Source: Acridotheres tristis (taxonomy: Eukaryota; Chordata; Aves; Passeriformes; Sturnidae). Taken from it: 64,000 bases of DNA. The stretch lies in assembly GCA_037013685.1 (NCBI GenBank), contig CM072894.1, positions 3,226,841-3,290,840 on the forward strand, given 5' to 3'. The position numbers were made by a program, and so were the translations under genes. Each line of letters opens with the position of its first letter. Position 1 is the first letter of the stretch. The notes beneath the pieces are model-generated. The model ran no database searches. It had not been told where the DNA came from and saw nothing but the letters and a program-made list of their open reading frames with translations. Positions 23,795 to 36,800 of the stretch are shown in pieces.

Positions 23795-24030
23795 AGATCT
23801 AGAAAGAAATTGCAGATAGTAAGAAGAAATTGTTCACTGTGAGGGTGTGAGGCCCTGGCACAGGTTGCCCAGAGAAGCTGCAGTTACTCCATCCCTGGAA
23901 TTGTCCAAGGCCAGGCTGGACAGGGCTTGGAATAACCTGGGATAGTGAAAGGTGTCTCTGCCCAGAGAAGGGGTGGAATTAGATAGGATTTAAGGTCCCT
24001 TACAACCTAAACCATTTTGGGATTCTATAA
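23795..24030 (+). mobile_element. CR1 LINE 3' end, plus orientation
   Basis: Matches the CR1 3' region: AAGAAATTGTTCACTGTGAG, GTGAGGCCCTGGCACAGGTT, GCCCAGAGAAGCTG, CCATCCCTGGAATTGTCCAA, GGCCAGGCTGGACAGGGCTT, AACCTGGGATAGTG, and the terminal ACCATTTTGGGATTCTATAA. The type with AACAACCTGGGATAGTGGAAGGTGTC is the one common in songbird-like genomes. The 5' limit is approximate. Confidence 0.93.
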
Positions 24031-25421
24031 TACCAAATAATACACAGAATTAGCTAAAAATAAGTAATAGCTAAAAGCAAAGAGAAATTTTTTTAGCAAA
24101 TCTGATCTTCAAATATCCAGAAGGATTTTAAGAACCATGGGATTATTTTTTTAAGTTATATTCTCTATTCAGACACCAGTTAGTTCAGGGCATCCTATGG
24201 CTCCTGTTTTCAGATGTCAGATATAGTCAGTGCACTATGAAAAAAAATTGAAGCAAAAAAACAACCAATTCTATCATACCTGGACATTTGCCAGTATTGT
24301 AAAGGACCCATAGAGTTTATTTGATTACTTTTATTTAAAAGTTGCTTGGTCAAAGACTTATCTCCCAAAGATTTAAAGCTTTTTTTGGAAACAGTGGTTG
24401 GTTGGCAACTTCTAAACTCTTTATGTCATCCCACTGTAACTATATAAATGGCCTCATTGTACTGACATTTTCCTTCAAGAGGCATAACAAGCCAACTAGT
24501 TTCTCTCTACCTCATTCAGAGCCACCTGCCATAAATACTTTGTATTTGATTATTGCTAAGCTGAATTCCAAGCACCCAATTCACCCTGGTTTATAGCCTC
24601 ATAACAGTCTGGGTTATAAATGATTATCATCTCCCAAATGGCAGCAACCAGTGCTGTTACTGTATCCCATAACTTCTGGTGAGAAAGACATGGAAGCAGC
24701 ATCTGCTGTAGCTTGAGAATTTCATTAGACAGGCTGTTTGCTTTTCTCACAGAGCAAAGACTGAGGCGTGTACCTCTGCCAGATCTATCAGCCAGACAAG
24801 GTAGAGGATTTAAAAGAGATTATTTGTGAAAACTGGAATACTCCAGAAGCATTGCCTGTGCTTCCAATCCCTAAGGGCCAGGTACTCTTCCCTTTATACC
24901 AGCACCTGAAAGACAGACTCTCCTTGCATTCAGGGCATAATATCCCTTCCTGCTGGATTCAACAATCAAACTGACGAAATTTTGAGGAGTCGAGTTAAAA
25001 TCCAGCACAACCACGTGAGCTACTTTCAGTGACTTTCCCTCCCCTCAGGAACTCATCCAAAAGGTTCAGTATATGCACTTCATCACGGCAGACAAGCAGC
25101 CAACAAAGAATTATCTGCCCCACTGACTTTCACACACCCATTTCTAATTGTTCGCCAGTGCAGCTTTCGGGGAGGAAGGACGAGGCAATGTCAGCAATTG
25201 AGGTTGCTGAATGAGCACAAAGCATGGGCAGGAACGCTCTAACAGCAGTACCACGGTGACAGTCAAGAGGCCATTGTCCACACGGTCATGGTGGAGCACG
25301 GGACCACAGCTGGAAGCCAGAATGAGTTGGCAAACATCTTGTTCCAACTTCTGCTGTGCCATCTGGCTTCCAGCGAGGTGACTGACGTTAAATGTATTTT
25401 CTCTGTATTGCCATCTGGCAG
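24031..25421. other. Non-coding or decayed-coding stretch
   Basis: No recognised gene. In one plus-strand frame (25141-25380) the translation looks protein-like (for example QCQQLRLLNEHKAWAGTL, then TAA, then QQYHGDSQEAIVHTVMVEHG), with one stop inside it. This might be a decayed exon belonging with the exon-like segment at 25422-25575; it might equally be chance. Confidence 0.35.
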
Positions 25422-25575
25422 CTGCTTGTACAACAACAGAGTAACATGCAGAATTTGGCTAAGAGTTATCCCAAGAATCACATCAAGGATACTTGTAACA
25501 CAGACTCTGAAATGGAAAAAAGCTTACAAGGAAAGTTTTGTCAGCTGCGGGCATTACAGGCACAGAGCATTGCAG
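25422..25575 (+). other. Exon-like open segment of unknown identity
   Basis: It is preceded by a pyrimidine-containing acceptor (TTTTCTCTGTATTGCCATCTGGCAG) shown here only by its key end CTGGCAG, and followed by GCAG then GTGGGT, a good donor. The 154 bases are open in the plus frame and encode LLVQQQSNMQNLAKSYPKNH, then IKDTCNTDSEMEKSLQGKFC, then QLRALQAQSIA. The composition (Gln, Lys, Leu, Glu) is coiled-coil-like. I do not recognise the protein. No companion exon with a clean frame was found, so it may be a remnant of a lost gene, an exon of a long non-coding RNA, or coincidence. Confidence 0.2.
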
Positions 25576-28500
25576 GTGGGTAAGAGGGAGTGGGATATTA
25601 TTTTACAGAGCACCCATAAAAGTTTCTACAGGGAAGGAAGGGGCATGCATGTGAATTTCCAAAGGACACAAATATTGTATCCAATGAAATGTCTGTTCTT
25701 GAGAAGCATCAGCACATTTGCCATGCTGTGGAAGCACAATCACTTTCCCAGGAACAGAAGAGGAGGACTTTTTTTTTTTTTTTCCTGCTGTAATGTTGTA
25801 TGCCAAAAGTATTTCTCACAAAGGAAGGAAATTTAAGGAATTGATTAGTACTAACACAGTCTCAAAAAGAGAGACTCTGCTACTTTAACAGAAATTTCAT
25901 CTAAAAATGTCAGGATTGTCAAATGCAGTGTAACTACAGTGTAATAATACCCATAATGCCAGGTCATCTTTATAAAGGTTACATTTGCAAAGCCATAGTA
26001 ACCTTGCTGAGCCTTAAATGTAACAGAATAGGGTGCTTCAAAAAAACAGAGTAGGATTTTTAATAAATTTGATCCCATGACAGCTTCAATCTATCAACTT
26101 TCTGCTCTACCTCCTGCTGGGCACTCCTGCTTTTTTCCTTGCTCCTATGTTGGTGCTCATATGATTCTCAAATAATTTAAACCTTAAAAAGCTAATCCAG
26201 ATGAAAGTTAAAAAAAAAGGGGGGGGGGATGGAGAGGATGGGATGTTAGTTTTTTCTGTTTGGTTACTTTTCCTCATTTAAAAAAAAAGGTAACACTAAA
26301 ATGCTATAGGTTTAGCATTCAGAGTTAAGCTGAAGTGACTAAATGTATTTTGTCTCTACTCTGTAAGAAGAACATTAAATATATAAAGCCCTGCTTCATT
26401 TTCCAGGTATTTCTATAGATTAGATGTAGGATACACTAAATCCTTTTAAAAAGTGTTTGAGTGGAGATCATATGAAATTAAAAATGTCTGCAGTTCTGCT
26501 GATCGTTGTTCTCCTAAGCATTTTATTGAAGCACAGTGAACATTAGGTGGAATACTAGTTACACTACTTAGTCACCAAATACAAAAGATTGCTTTCCTTA
26601 GTAAATTTCTAAAATTCAGTCCAATTTCTAGCTTCAATGTCACACTGTTCTTTCACAGGAAAGAAAGGACAATAATCTGCTCAAAACCCAACAATATTAG
26701 TGAAAACCGATGTATGAAGAGTTTTGACTGCACTTTAAGAAAAATGTGGGAGTCAACAGTCAAGCATTTTGTCAATAATACAGCAAAAACATCAGTAGAA
26801 CATGAGCCCAGGGCATGGCTCTGAGGAGTGCAGGTTTCCCACTGCAGACCTGGAATGGATCTAGTCCAGTCTGTACCCTGTAATGTATAATAGAAGAGTT
26901 ACTCTATCCACACTGAGATGCTGCAGCTCCACATCTCTGGCTGGTGTCAACCCTTGGAAATTATCAGGAGCATTGGACATTGATTACTTTGGCTCTGCCT
27001 GTTCTAAATTTGGGAGCATTTCTGCATCACAGATAGAATAAATAATGCTAAAGACAAGAAATGTGTCACACACCTTTATTTCACGAGTGGGTAGAGTGAG
27101 CAGTGTTCTTTCTAAACTCCAGTTTTATGAACACAAGTATTTATACAGCTTATAGGGACTAATGATCATCAGTTCCTGATAATTAGAGGCTTTTCACTTA
27201 ATATGTTCTCCTCCCCTTTGAAATTAAGTTTAGTTAATATGCTCTTCAAGGCAGCTGTGATCACAAAACAGCTAATACGTTCCTACTACAAGGTAAGAAA
27301 AAAAAATTAACTCCATGTGGCTGCTGTAAAAGGAAAAGCCACCACCCTTAGCACAAAAGGCCAGAGAAAACAAAGTGCTGTATTTTTTCCTACTCTGTAC
27401 TTAGCAAGAGAGGCAAGAATTGAGACACCACCATGTCAGAAGACACGAGCTAAAGGACAAGCAACACAAAAGCCTGCAAAAACTGTCCCTTTTTCTTATT
27501 TTACCATGTTTCCAAGGGCTTCACTGCTTGTTACCCAGGTGATGCATCTTCCCTTTGGAAGTCTTAAGTCTCATGCTAATAAATTAGCACATGCCAGAGT
27601 CATTTTAGGTGATTTCCTGACTTTTTTTTTTTGTTTTTTGAAGGTCGTGTATGTATATGCTCACAATAAAAGCAGACATGACAAAGTGTTCTCTGTCAAA
27701 ATCAGATTTAAAATTCACATAAAGGAATACATGTACCAAAACCATAAATTATTCAAAATTGAGTGCTTCAATAAAATTTTCTCCTTGCACTCAATCCTAT
27801 CTTTACATATTAGGAAGAAAGAGAGCAGTCTCCCTCCCTTTTTTTCCTTCTTGTTTCCCCAAAAATCCTTGCCTGCTCTTTGATGCTTGCCTTGCTTGGG
27901 CTCACTCCTCCCTTTTTTTGCTCTAGCTTTCCCTATTCTGGCCAACCATTTACATTTCTGTTTTTAGCAACTTTGACAACTCTTGGCTATTTCTTCAACC
28001 TGTGTTTTCAGAGATAGGCCTAGAATAAACTGTTTATTCTTGTTCTACAAAAACCCAGGAAATTATACCCAAAAAATGGTCCAAGAGGTCACAGAATCTG
28101 ATGCAAAAATGGGCAAAGAGTTGCAGGGGATTTGTAGCCAAAACCAATGTTTGCTAGAGAGCTTCTAGCCAAGCCTTACCTGCTTAAAGGTTATTGCCTT
28201 GATGGAGACCAAGCGTAGAATTTTAAGTTCCTCTAGCATTTTCTTTGGTTTTATTTCAGTGTAATTTTTTTCAGATACAGAATATGAAAGTATAAGTAAT
28301 TTCAAAGTGCCCACCTCTAATCTGCTTTAGCTGAGCTGAGGGTGGCGGTGTATCCTGGTTTCTCTAGATTCATACACAATGAGGACTGCACTGTCTTTAT
28401 GTCCATCTCTTTATTTTGTTATTATTAACAGAAATATAGAACTCCAGGCAACAATTCTACAAAAATGCACCATTCCGAATAGATTTTTTTTTTTTTTTAG

Positions 28501-31500
28501 AAAAACCCAAACTTTTCTGTATCCAATACCGATTGCCATTTGTGATGTGAATGAAGCATTTTGTAGCTTCCGTTTTTACATGCCTCTGGTGAAAGCAATT
28601 GCACAATATTGGCACCCTACACCTAAATGTCAAAGCTTGGCTTCGTGGGGGTTTTAATATTTTGTTTAAATATTGAAGTGCCACAAAATTGAAATCTGGA
28701 AATGCTATGTTTAAGTTCTTTCCTTTTGCCTTCATACTACTTATAGCACAGCCATAAGTTTTGCTATCAAGCCATTTGCTCATTTTTGTATGGAACAGAG
28801 TGAGCAAATATTGGGTAATTCAGCTTCTCAAACTAGACCTAAATCTTGGGCATGCTGTGTTACATTTGAAGATGCCCAAAGTGATTTGAAATGGACTAGC
28901 TCACACACTGGAAGTTGACCTCAATATAAATTCTTCTCATAATTTTACTTCAGCTATGTTCCCAGTAACTTAGAGCCAAATCCTTAACATAGGATAAGAA
29001 TCTAAAGAGGACTATGGGGGGACAGGAATCTGAACCCAAGAGGCTTGCACTGACTCCTAAGCCTTAAGATAGGCTCTGCCAACTTGTCCCCCTTCTTGAA
29101 ATGGCAATTGTTGGGTTTTTCTGGGATATTTTCTCTTATGTTTACATATATATACCAATGTACACAAACAATGGGATGGGAATGCTGGAGCAGGTGTCTC
29201 AAAGCTTTATTCCATCACAATCAGCCTCATTTTACAGAGCTAAGCAAGGGAGATGGAACAGCTTCAGCTGCTGGCACAGCAGACAAAGTTCTCTTTGTAA
29301 CAAAGTCTTTTAACACCTTTCTAGCCAATAGCATCATATTAAAGGCTGACAAGTGTTTGCTCAGGCCAATTAATAAAGTCACATGTACATCTTGCTTTGA
29401 ACAATGCTGGCTTGTAATAACTTAAAACAATGGATAAAGCTTCATTATTAAGCTCACATATATCTTCTACCTTCCTTCACACATTTTCCTGAGGCCTGTC
29501 TCTTCACAGCTCACCGCCCTGTTGTTTCGTGTCCTTGCATCTTCAGCATTCTTGCATTTCTCCATCCTGAGATTTGCTTTCACACAACTTTCTGAGGGTT
29601 TTATACCTTTTCTATTTCCCACAGGCAATTGCAGTGCCCACGTTCAAGAGAGACTTGCTGCATCTGGGCCCCTACTGGTCTCCACTCCACCTCCTGAAAC
29701 CAGGGCTGAGGGACCCAGGCCCCCAAGCAGGATGTCCATTCAGATAAACTCTTTCCAGTGCTGTTCTGACCAGAGGAAACAGCTCATTGCTCTGTGTTGA
29801 TTTCTATCCTCCCCTCCCGAGTAGTGAGCATTTATGAGGCAGTCTGATGGCTGCTGATTCCTCTCCACTGGTCAGGCACAGAGAGAAAAGTAGACTTACT
29901 TTTAGTAGCAGCTTACTCCACTGGAAGTTCAGATGATATAGCCATTTAAGGAATACAAAACTTATCCATTTAAATTAACCCGACCTTAAAACATATCTCC
30001 CTGTAAAGGCATTTCTGACCATTCAAAAGAGAAAATTCACAATTTCCTCACATAAATTAGTCTTTAAACTTCTGAACACATACTTACATTATGTCCCAGT
30101 GAAGTTTGAATAACTTCACAGGCCAGCATGACCATCTTTTCCTTCATACAAGAACCTCAGCTCACCTTGCTGGGCTTTGTAGAGTTGATGACTCCAGAAA
30201 TGTTTCTGTTCAGAAGTGACTGTTCAATGCCAGCTAAATAAGGTGTGGTTTCCTATGTATTACCCTTCCCCAACTGAAATCCCACATCAAAGCATATCTC
30301 CTTATAGTCCATTCTTTTGGCAGTGAGAAATCTAAAACCATGCAAAGGAAAGCAGAGTATGTGGAATAACCCATCCATATCTCCATCACAGAGCTGCAAT
30401 TTCCATTTCACATTTTCCATCAAGTGTTTTTTAAAGCACGGCCAACATTAAACCTTTACAAGCTAGGACTACAAATCGGTTGTGTCTGAATTTATGACAA
30501 GTGGCTACAGTTGCAATTCCCACCCTTGCAGAAGCCAAGATCTCTCGCTTGGGAAAAGACAAAAACAAAACAAAGCAACCCCAATAAAACCAAGCCAACC
30601 TTGTGACAAAAGCATCTTTACCCATGAAGCTGGGGTTCTGAGTAAGCCAGAAGGTTTGAAGGAGTACCTGTGTATCCAGATCCCCATTCCTTCTCCCTCT
30701 CTCCTGTTCCAGAGGGAGCATGCCAGTATGGCACAATACAAATTACCTGTGTGCCTTCAGCTGTCCTGGGAGACTTGACATGAAGTCAGAGGCCTGGTGA
30801 GCCATCAGCTGGAGTGTTTCTGAGCCTGGACAGCCTTTCTTTTGCACTTCAGTTGGCAAGGCAGAGCACCTTGCCAAGTCTTCACCCTCCTTAGCCCATG
30901 CCGGGTGACTTCACAGTGAGACAGCAATTACTCAGACTGGCATGTGGTCAGGTCATGTGTCAGATACATTTATCTCATTTACAAGCAGAAGATTCTCCAA
31001 TGAATAATTCAGAAAGAAATAATCACCTTCATGGTCCATTTTCCCAATCCCAGGCACTGTCTGTAACAAGCTCCTGCTGAACCTAGCAAGACATGTTGAC
31101 TACTGAAGGAGCAATTTAAAAATCATTGTGTGCACACGCAGACATCACCCCAAGATTTTATTTACTGCTAAAGGCAAACAGCAATCTGTTGGCCACATCC
31201 TCAGTGAAATCACATGAGGTTTTCCTATCAACTTAAAATGGAACTGGACTGAATCTAATAATCTGACCCCATAAAGTTCATCATTCACAGGCTCTCATCA
31301 TCACACATAAAATGATCTGCCTTTTGAAAGCTACTTGTTATTTTCTCCAGCCTCGAGGCACATGGGTTTCCACAAGGCCTATAAAAATAGCAATAGCTAC
31401 ACTATGATGCCCAGCAAATCTAAGGCTAAAGGAGGTAAAGTTATGTCAGCAATGTTTCCTTGATCCTTCTTTTAAACGAGATTTGCCATACCTTGTAAAT

Positions 31501-34500
31501 CCATGGCTAAGTCTATTTTCTCCTCATTGGTGCATGAATCTCAATTATTAAACTATTAAGATGGTGCAGAGAACCTATTTCTTCATCTGCATACTATTCC
31601 ATAGGTTACCTTACTTTGTACAAACAAAACAGCAGAAATTTCGATAATTAGATTACACGGAATAATTTGTGCTAGATGGCAACTCCGATGAAAGTCTTAA
31701 AACACAACCCATTCCCCCAGCCTGTTTTTTCATGCTGAGAATGCCTGGTGAGATCAATAATTGTGACATCCAACCCAAATCCCAATATCTGAAGGAAGAT
31801 GTGTAGGAGCAAACACCAGTCCATTTTTTTCCTTATTAGTCCTAGTTCAATCAGCTAGTCCAATTAAAAAATATTATGATTCCTCCCAAACTGTGCTTGA
31901 AGAATAGCAATTTTAAACACAGGAGGAATGCAGGAATAACCTCCAAATTTCACACACTAAATTATATCACAGACAAAACAGACCTATAGGTTTTGCCTTT
32001 ATGTCAAGAGGCACAACAGAGGACTGGTTTTCTGTTTGACTCTAAGCTGTTTAACTGGACATTTTCAGACTTGACATCTCACTTGCTTCAATTTCCAGAA
32101 TTCACCATGAAATTCCCTGAAGGAAGCTGGGCTCAGAGTAGGATAGAACCTGAACTGGACAAAATCTGCCAGCATCTCCAGCTGCAGCCCTAGCCATACT
32201 CTCATTCATCTGTGAGATGAAGGTGAGTGCCCTCCAGCCAACTGGAGTTATTCCCAGTAAGCTCAAGTGAGGAGTTCAGTCTGTATATGAAGTCTTGTGA
32301 CCATTAAACACTCTGCCTGTTCCATCATTACACAGAAAACAATGCTTAATTATCTTTTGATTATCACTCCCAATACTGCAAATTAATATTAACAAGCAGC
32401 AATGATGCTCAGCATTGATGAAATTGGTCCCTTTTTCTGGGTTTGATAACTGTACCCAGACACACAGACCAAAAGCCTCCATGTTCAAGTCCAGAGTGCA
32501 CTGACACAGGGAGCTGGAAACCAGCTCTGGATCCAGGTTCATGGATGGACTTTGTAAAGTCAGCCAAAGTCTCAATATTTGAATGTTTATTCTTGCACAT
32601 GTATGTAAATGTAGATCTCAGTTCTGCAGTTTCAGTCCACCTTGGAGTTACCAAGCATGATGGCATTTCATTGCCAATATAATTTTATAGAGGCACTGGT
32701 TGTTAGGATGCAGCTTTGTTCACCACAGTTAACCATACTGTCTCAATTCATCATGCACCCACCAGACCATAAATCTGCTAATTAAAGAGAGACACATCTC
32801 CAGCTCCAGTATTTGGACAGCATCTTCCTCCCAGGCATGGATTCAGTGATGTTTTTCTCACTGCACTGTGTCAGCTTGATGCTTTCACTGGTCACAGCTA
32901 ATTAGGACTGAGTGAGCTGTGCTATTGTAGCTCTAAAACGCTGATGTTATAAGCAGCTCATACCTAACACAGGAGCTGAGAGGAGCCTCCTGAAGGCACA
33001 GCAATCTCCATAGCAGCCTCCCTACTTCCCTGACCATAGTCACTGCTTTATACATCCCCCTTAGAGTTGTCCAGGAACAAAGACAAAGCACAGCATGGAC
33101 CAGGCTCAGTTGGTTTCAATTCCAAGACTCATACCCATCTGCTGCAAAGTGCAATGGCTCAGATGAGAAAACTCGGTAGGAGAGGAGGTCTCTATCTGAA
33201 CCTTAGAGAAGGGACCATTTGACTTGGTCACCATTAAGCCACGTGCCTTTTATGCTGAAAGCCTGTGTGAGGACTGCCAGCTTTGCCCATAAAAGTTCCC
33301 TGCTTTTCTGTAATTATATCAGTGATAATAAGAGCTCTTAATGGAGATATTTATGATTTTGGTCTCATCCATCCTCTTTACTCCTTAGCCATTACCACAT
33401 AAAGATCCTTACTTCTGCACAGCAAGTTTATATTCCAACCATGTCAATTCCTCTAACAGTGCATTGTCTGATCCTTTATCAGAGGGAAGATTCCACATCT
33501 GTTAAAACCAAGGAAAAGATCCTATGTATGTCAATGATCTTTGTATTAGGACCCCCATGAAAACTTTTTCCTCCTTACAAAGCAGAGTACATTTCCACGG
33601 ACCAAGTGTTGTGGAAGCAACCTGTTAATACTGAAAAAAAAAAAATCAAACATTTACAATTTGTTCCCTTCCCATCTGCTCAGCTGTTGCCACACCAACT
33701 TGTCCCCCGTGGCAGTGATAAACGCTGGCACTAAAAGCACATGCATGTTGTCCACAGCTGAAGGGGAGAAACAGTGATCCTCTTACAAAAGTCAGGTCAT
33801 TTCAAAACTTCTCCAGACATCCCAGAATGTCCTCTTAGTGAGCAATTAAAATTATTCTTTTTTAATATTTGAAAACTTTTAAACTGAAGAGTACTTTTAC
33901 ATTATCAACTATTTTGGCCTTAAGTGTGAGGCCATCCTTCAGCACACACCTTGCATTCATTGTGGTATTTCCCCAAGGATGTGTTGTGCTACCCAGTTTC
34001 TCTCCCAGCCAGCAACTTCACAAATTGACAAACTATAAGAAGGGCTTCTTCTACAGAATGAAGAATCAATAGCTGTCTACTTGGATAGCCTCAAAAAGTG
34101 CTTAACTTTTAATTGAATGCTGGAAAAGAAAATGCAAAGCACAAGAGCTCAAAACAGCATGAAGCCTGCATAATTATCTTTCTCCTTGCAGTTCCTCATG
34201 TGGGCTGCAGACTAATTAAACACATGTGCAGGCTACAAAATGATTTGCACAGATACATCTTTTGTCAGTTTGCAAGGGGATGTAAGCAGAAGGAAAGAAC
34301 CAGCAAAGAACAGGAGCCACAGCCAACTGTCTGATACTGTCATTTTCACTGGTACCTTTGCTTTAACTTCAGCCATCTAGAGCAAAGACAAATTAGATTT
34401 TGCATCTGCTTTGCAATGAGACAAAGTTCAAGACAACAGTGAAGTCGGGCTTCTAGAATGGTATAAACACACATAGAGGAGTTTTGAAGCTTTTTGGTGC

Positions 34501-35879
34501 TGACTTCATGTATTGTACAGATTTATTTTTCATTACAGAACTACCTACCCTAACATGAGCCATTATATAACACATCATGTTATTAATATTGAAATAAATT
34601 AAAATTAGCATTTTTTCTTCCTTCTGGTGCAGAAGCACAAAACCAAGTAAAGCTTTTAATCTTAAAATCCCTTCTTTACCATTTATCATATTAACAAACG
34701 TGATAAAACAGCCATTAAATCACAGATATGTTTTTTAATGTTATACTTTTGTAAAGTACTTCTCCAGCACACAAGACCTACCTCCCTCTTCTCCCTCCTT
34801 TCCAGAAGAAAAAAAGATTTCAGCCTGTTCACTGGGGCCTTAAATCATGTCTCCTTTCACATCCAAAATAAAAGCACCTGCCCAGGCTGGCTTTCAGCTG
34901 GCAGGATTGAATTAGAGCCCAGCAACTATTGCCCTAATAGGAGGCAATATTATTAACTTTAATTCATTCACATCAGCATTGATCAGAAGCAGTTACTGAG
35001 TACCAGGAAGGTACTGGGATGTCAGTACATGGCACTCAAGGCCAGTGTAATTACCACAGAAATGAAGGATGCTGTGATCAATCCAAAGAATTGTGTGTAA
35101 TTATAATGGAAAGTTCTGATCTGTGGATTTCACCCCACGTTCACTGTATGAAGGCTCTCACATCCAAAGGCTTGCGGTTTCTCTGAATCTCCAGTACCCA
35201 AAAAATCGTCAGCTACTCCATAAACTGTTAAACTTAAGGTGATGATGAAAATCTTCAAATGATATTTCCCACAACTGAAGCACTGCTCATAAATGGTTGC
35301 TGCTCCAGGGTGTGCAAACTAAAATGAAACTTTCAGATGTGGCAGTGTGGCTCTGGCAGAAGAGTTCAGTGTCATTCTAGGATTCCGAGAGCTCTGGTGG
35401 AGTAAGACTGGAAGACTTTGGATGTGTCAGTCTCTCTAAAAGCTAGTAAACTTTTAGATACTCAAAAGCCTGAAATCCCCCAAGCAGAGGGATGCCTTCC
35501 TGAAAACATCTGCTGTGAGAGAGGCTGTGGTAGAAGTTGGGATGGGTGAAATCTTCTGGGATAAACGATGTTCTCATATTTGTGCTCCATCCCCATTTTA
35601 AAGCCTCCAACATAAATAAACGCACCACTGAACCCTGTCGCTGGTTCTCCTCCATTTCACTGCTCCTCTTCTTCTACCAAACATTCCCATTCTGTCTGTG
35701 CCTGGGGAAGCACAGGAGGGGTTGTGGGAATACAGCATAGGTGACTGGTTTCTTTTCCTCTCACCCAAATGCTGTTCCAGCAGGAACTTTCTGTCGCCAA
35801 ACTTCCTCTCTCCCCTTTCCAAGCCACTGAAAGCAGGAGGGGACAAAGAGGTGACAAAGAGGGCTGGCTGCTCACATGT
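25576..35879. other. Gene-free sequence, about 10.3 kb
   Basis: AT-rich sequence without a recognised gene, RNA gene or transposon. It includes A/G homopolymer tracts (26208-26230 and the T-run near 28485) and scattered chance open frames, the longest about 188 codons (27317-27883), none of which resembles a known protein. By human gene order it would lie between SPAG16 and IKZF2. Confidence 0.55.
26208..26245 (+). repeat. Purine-rich low-complexity tract
   Basis: A run of A followed by a run of ten G, then GATGGAGAGGATGGGATG. Simple low-complexity DNA. Confidence 0.75.
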
Positions 35880-36800
35880 GTCCTCGCCGTGCTGAACACC
35901 ACGCTCACGTTCAGCCCAGTGAACACCAGCTAAACACATGCGAGCTGCGTGGGGCCACCAGCTATCCCAGAGCTGTCTGGGAATAGTTCTAATTCCAGGT
36001 GTCCCCAAGCGGTCCCTGCTTGCCCAGCTCCCATGGCATGCACAGCTCCCGCGAGCGCATCCAGTCCCCATAGCGCGGCCAATGCTGCCACCCTAATGCA
36101 AAGCAAAGAATTAGCTGCACCGGGCAGGAGGAGAGCGCTTCTGTCCCTGTCCCCGCACTGAGTGCCCTCGGGGAACAAACTCTGGCCGTGGCTGGAGGGT
36201 ATTTTCTCCGCTCCTTTGCGGAGATTTAAGGATAGGCATCCCGCAAGGTACAGGAGTTTCTCGGAAAGCCATCCCCGGCCGGGAAAAGGGATGCAGTGTT
36301 AGAGGTACAGCCCTGGCTGATAGGGAGCATGGAGAAGAAAGGCCAGTCCCCCTTCTCAGCCCCTGAGCGGTCAAACAATTCTTAATTTCTTATATGCTCC
36401 AAGTGATATGGTGTGAAAAATCGTTGAAGAGAAACCTTGAAAGCTTATCTGTCAGAACATTAAACTGATGGGAAAAGACATTTTTATCTATCCTAAATCA
36501 TTGGGTAATATGATTTTTTTTCTAAAAAAAAAAAAAACAAAACAAAAAAAAAACCCTAGAAATATGCAGCATCGCTGAAATGAATGCTGTTGCCCAATAG
36601 TTGAATATTTTGTCTCTGTGAACGTCTCGGTAGCTGGTGCCCGGAGCGGCGGGGAGGCACAAGGCAATGCTGACATCTACTGACGGCAGCCCCGAACCGC
36701 CCGCGCCCGGGAATCCCGGCTCCAGCTGCGCCCGAGCACACGCACCAATAAACCGGGGAAATACAACCCCGGCCGTGATGTTACAACCCCAGAGAACGAG
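35880..36800. promoter_or_regulatory. CpG-rich island, possible promoter, in two blocks
   Basis: Two blocks (about 35880-36370 and 36625-36800) are rich in CpG (CCGTGCTG, CCCGCGAGCGCATCC, ATAGCGCGGCC, CGGAGCGGCGGGG, CGCCCGCGCCCGGG) within otherwise AT-rich sequence. An A-rich spacer (36524-36553) lies between them. Such islands usually mark transcription starts in birds. Which gene it serves, and on which strand, is not visible here. Confidence 0.45.
36524..36553 (+). repeat. A-rich tract
   Basis: A long A-run interrupted by two C residues, between the two CpG-rich blocks. Confidence 0.85.

Noticed and set aside
27317..27883. 188-codon open frame on the plus strand
   Set aside because: Translation is Lys/Phe-rich with low-complexity runs and no known family; it lies in AT-rich gene-free DNA.
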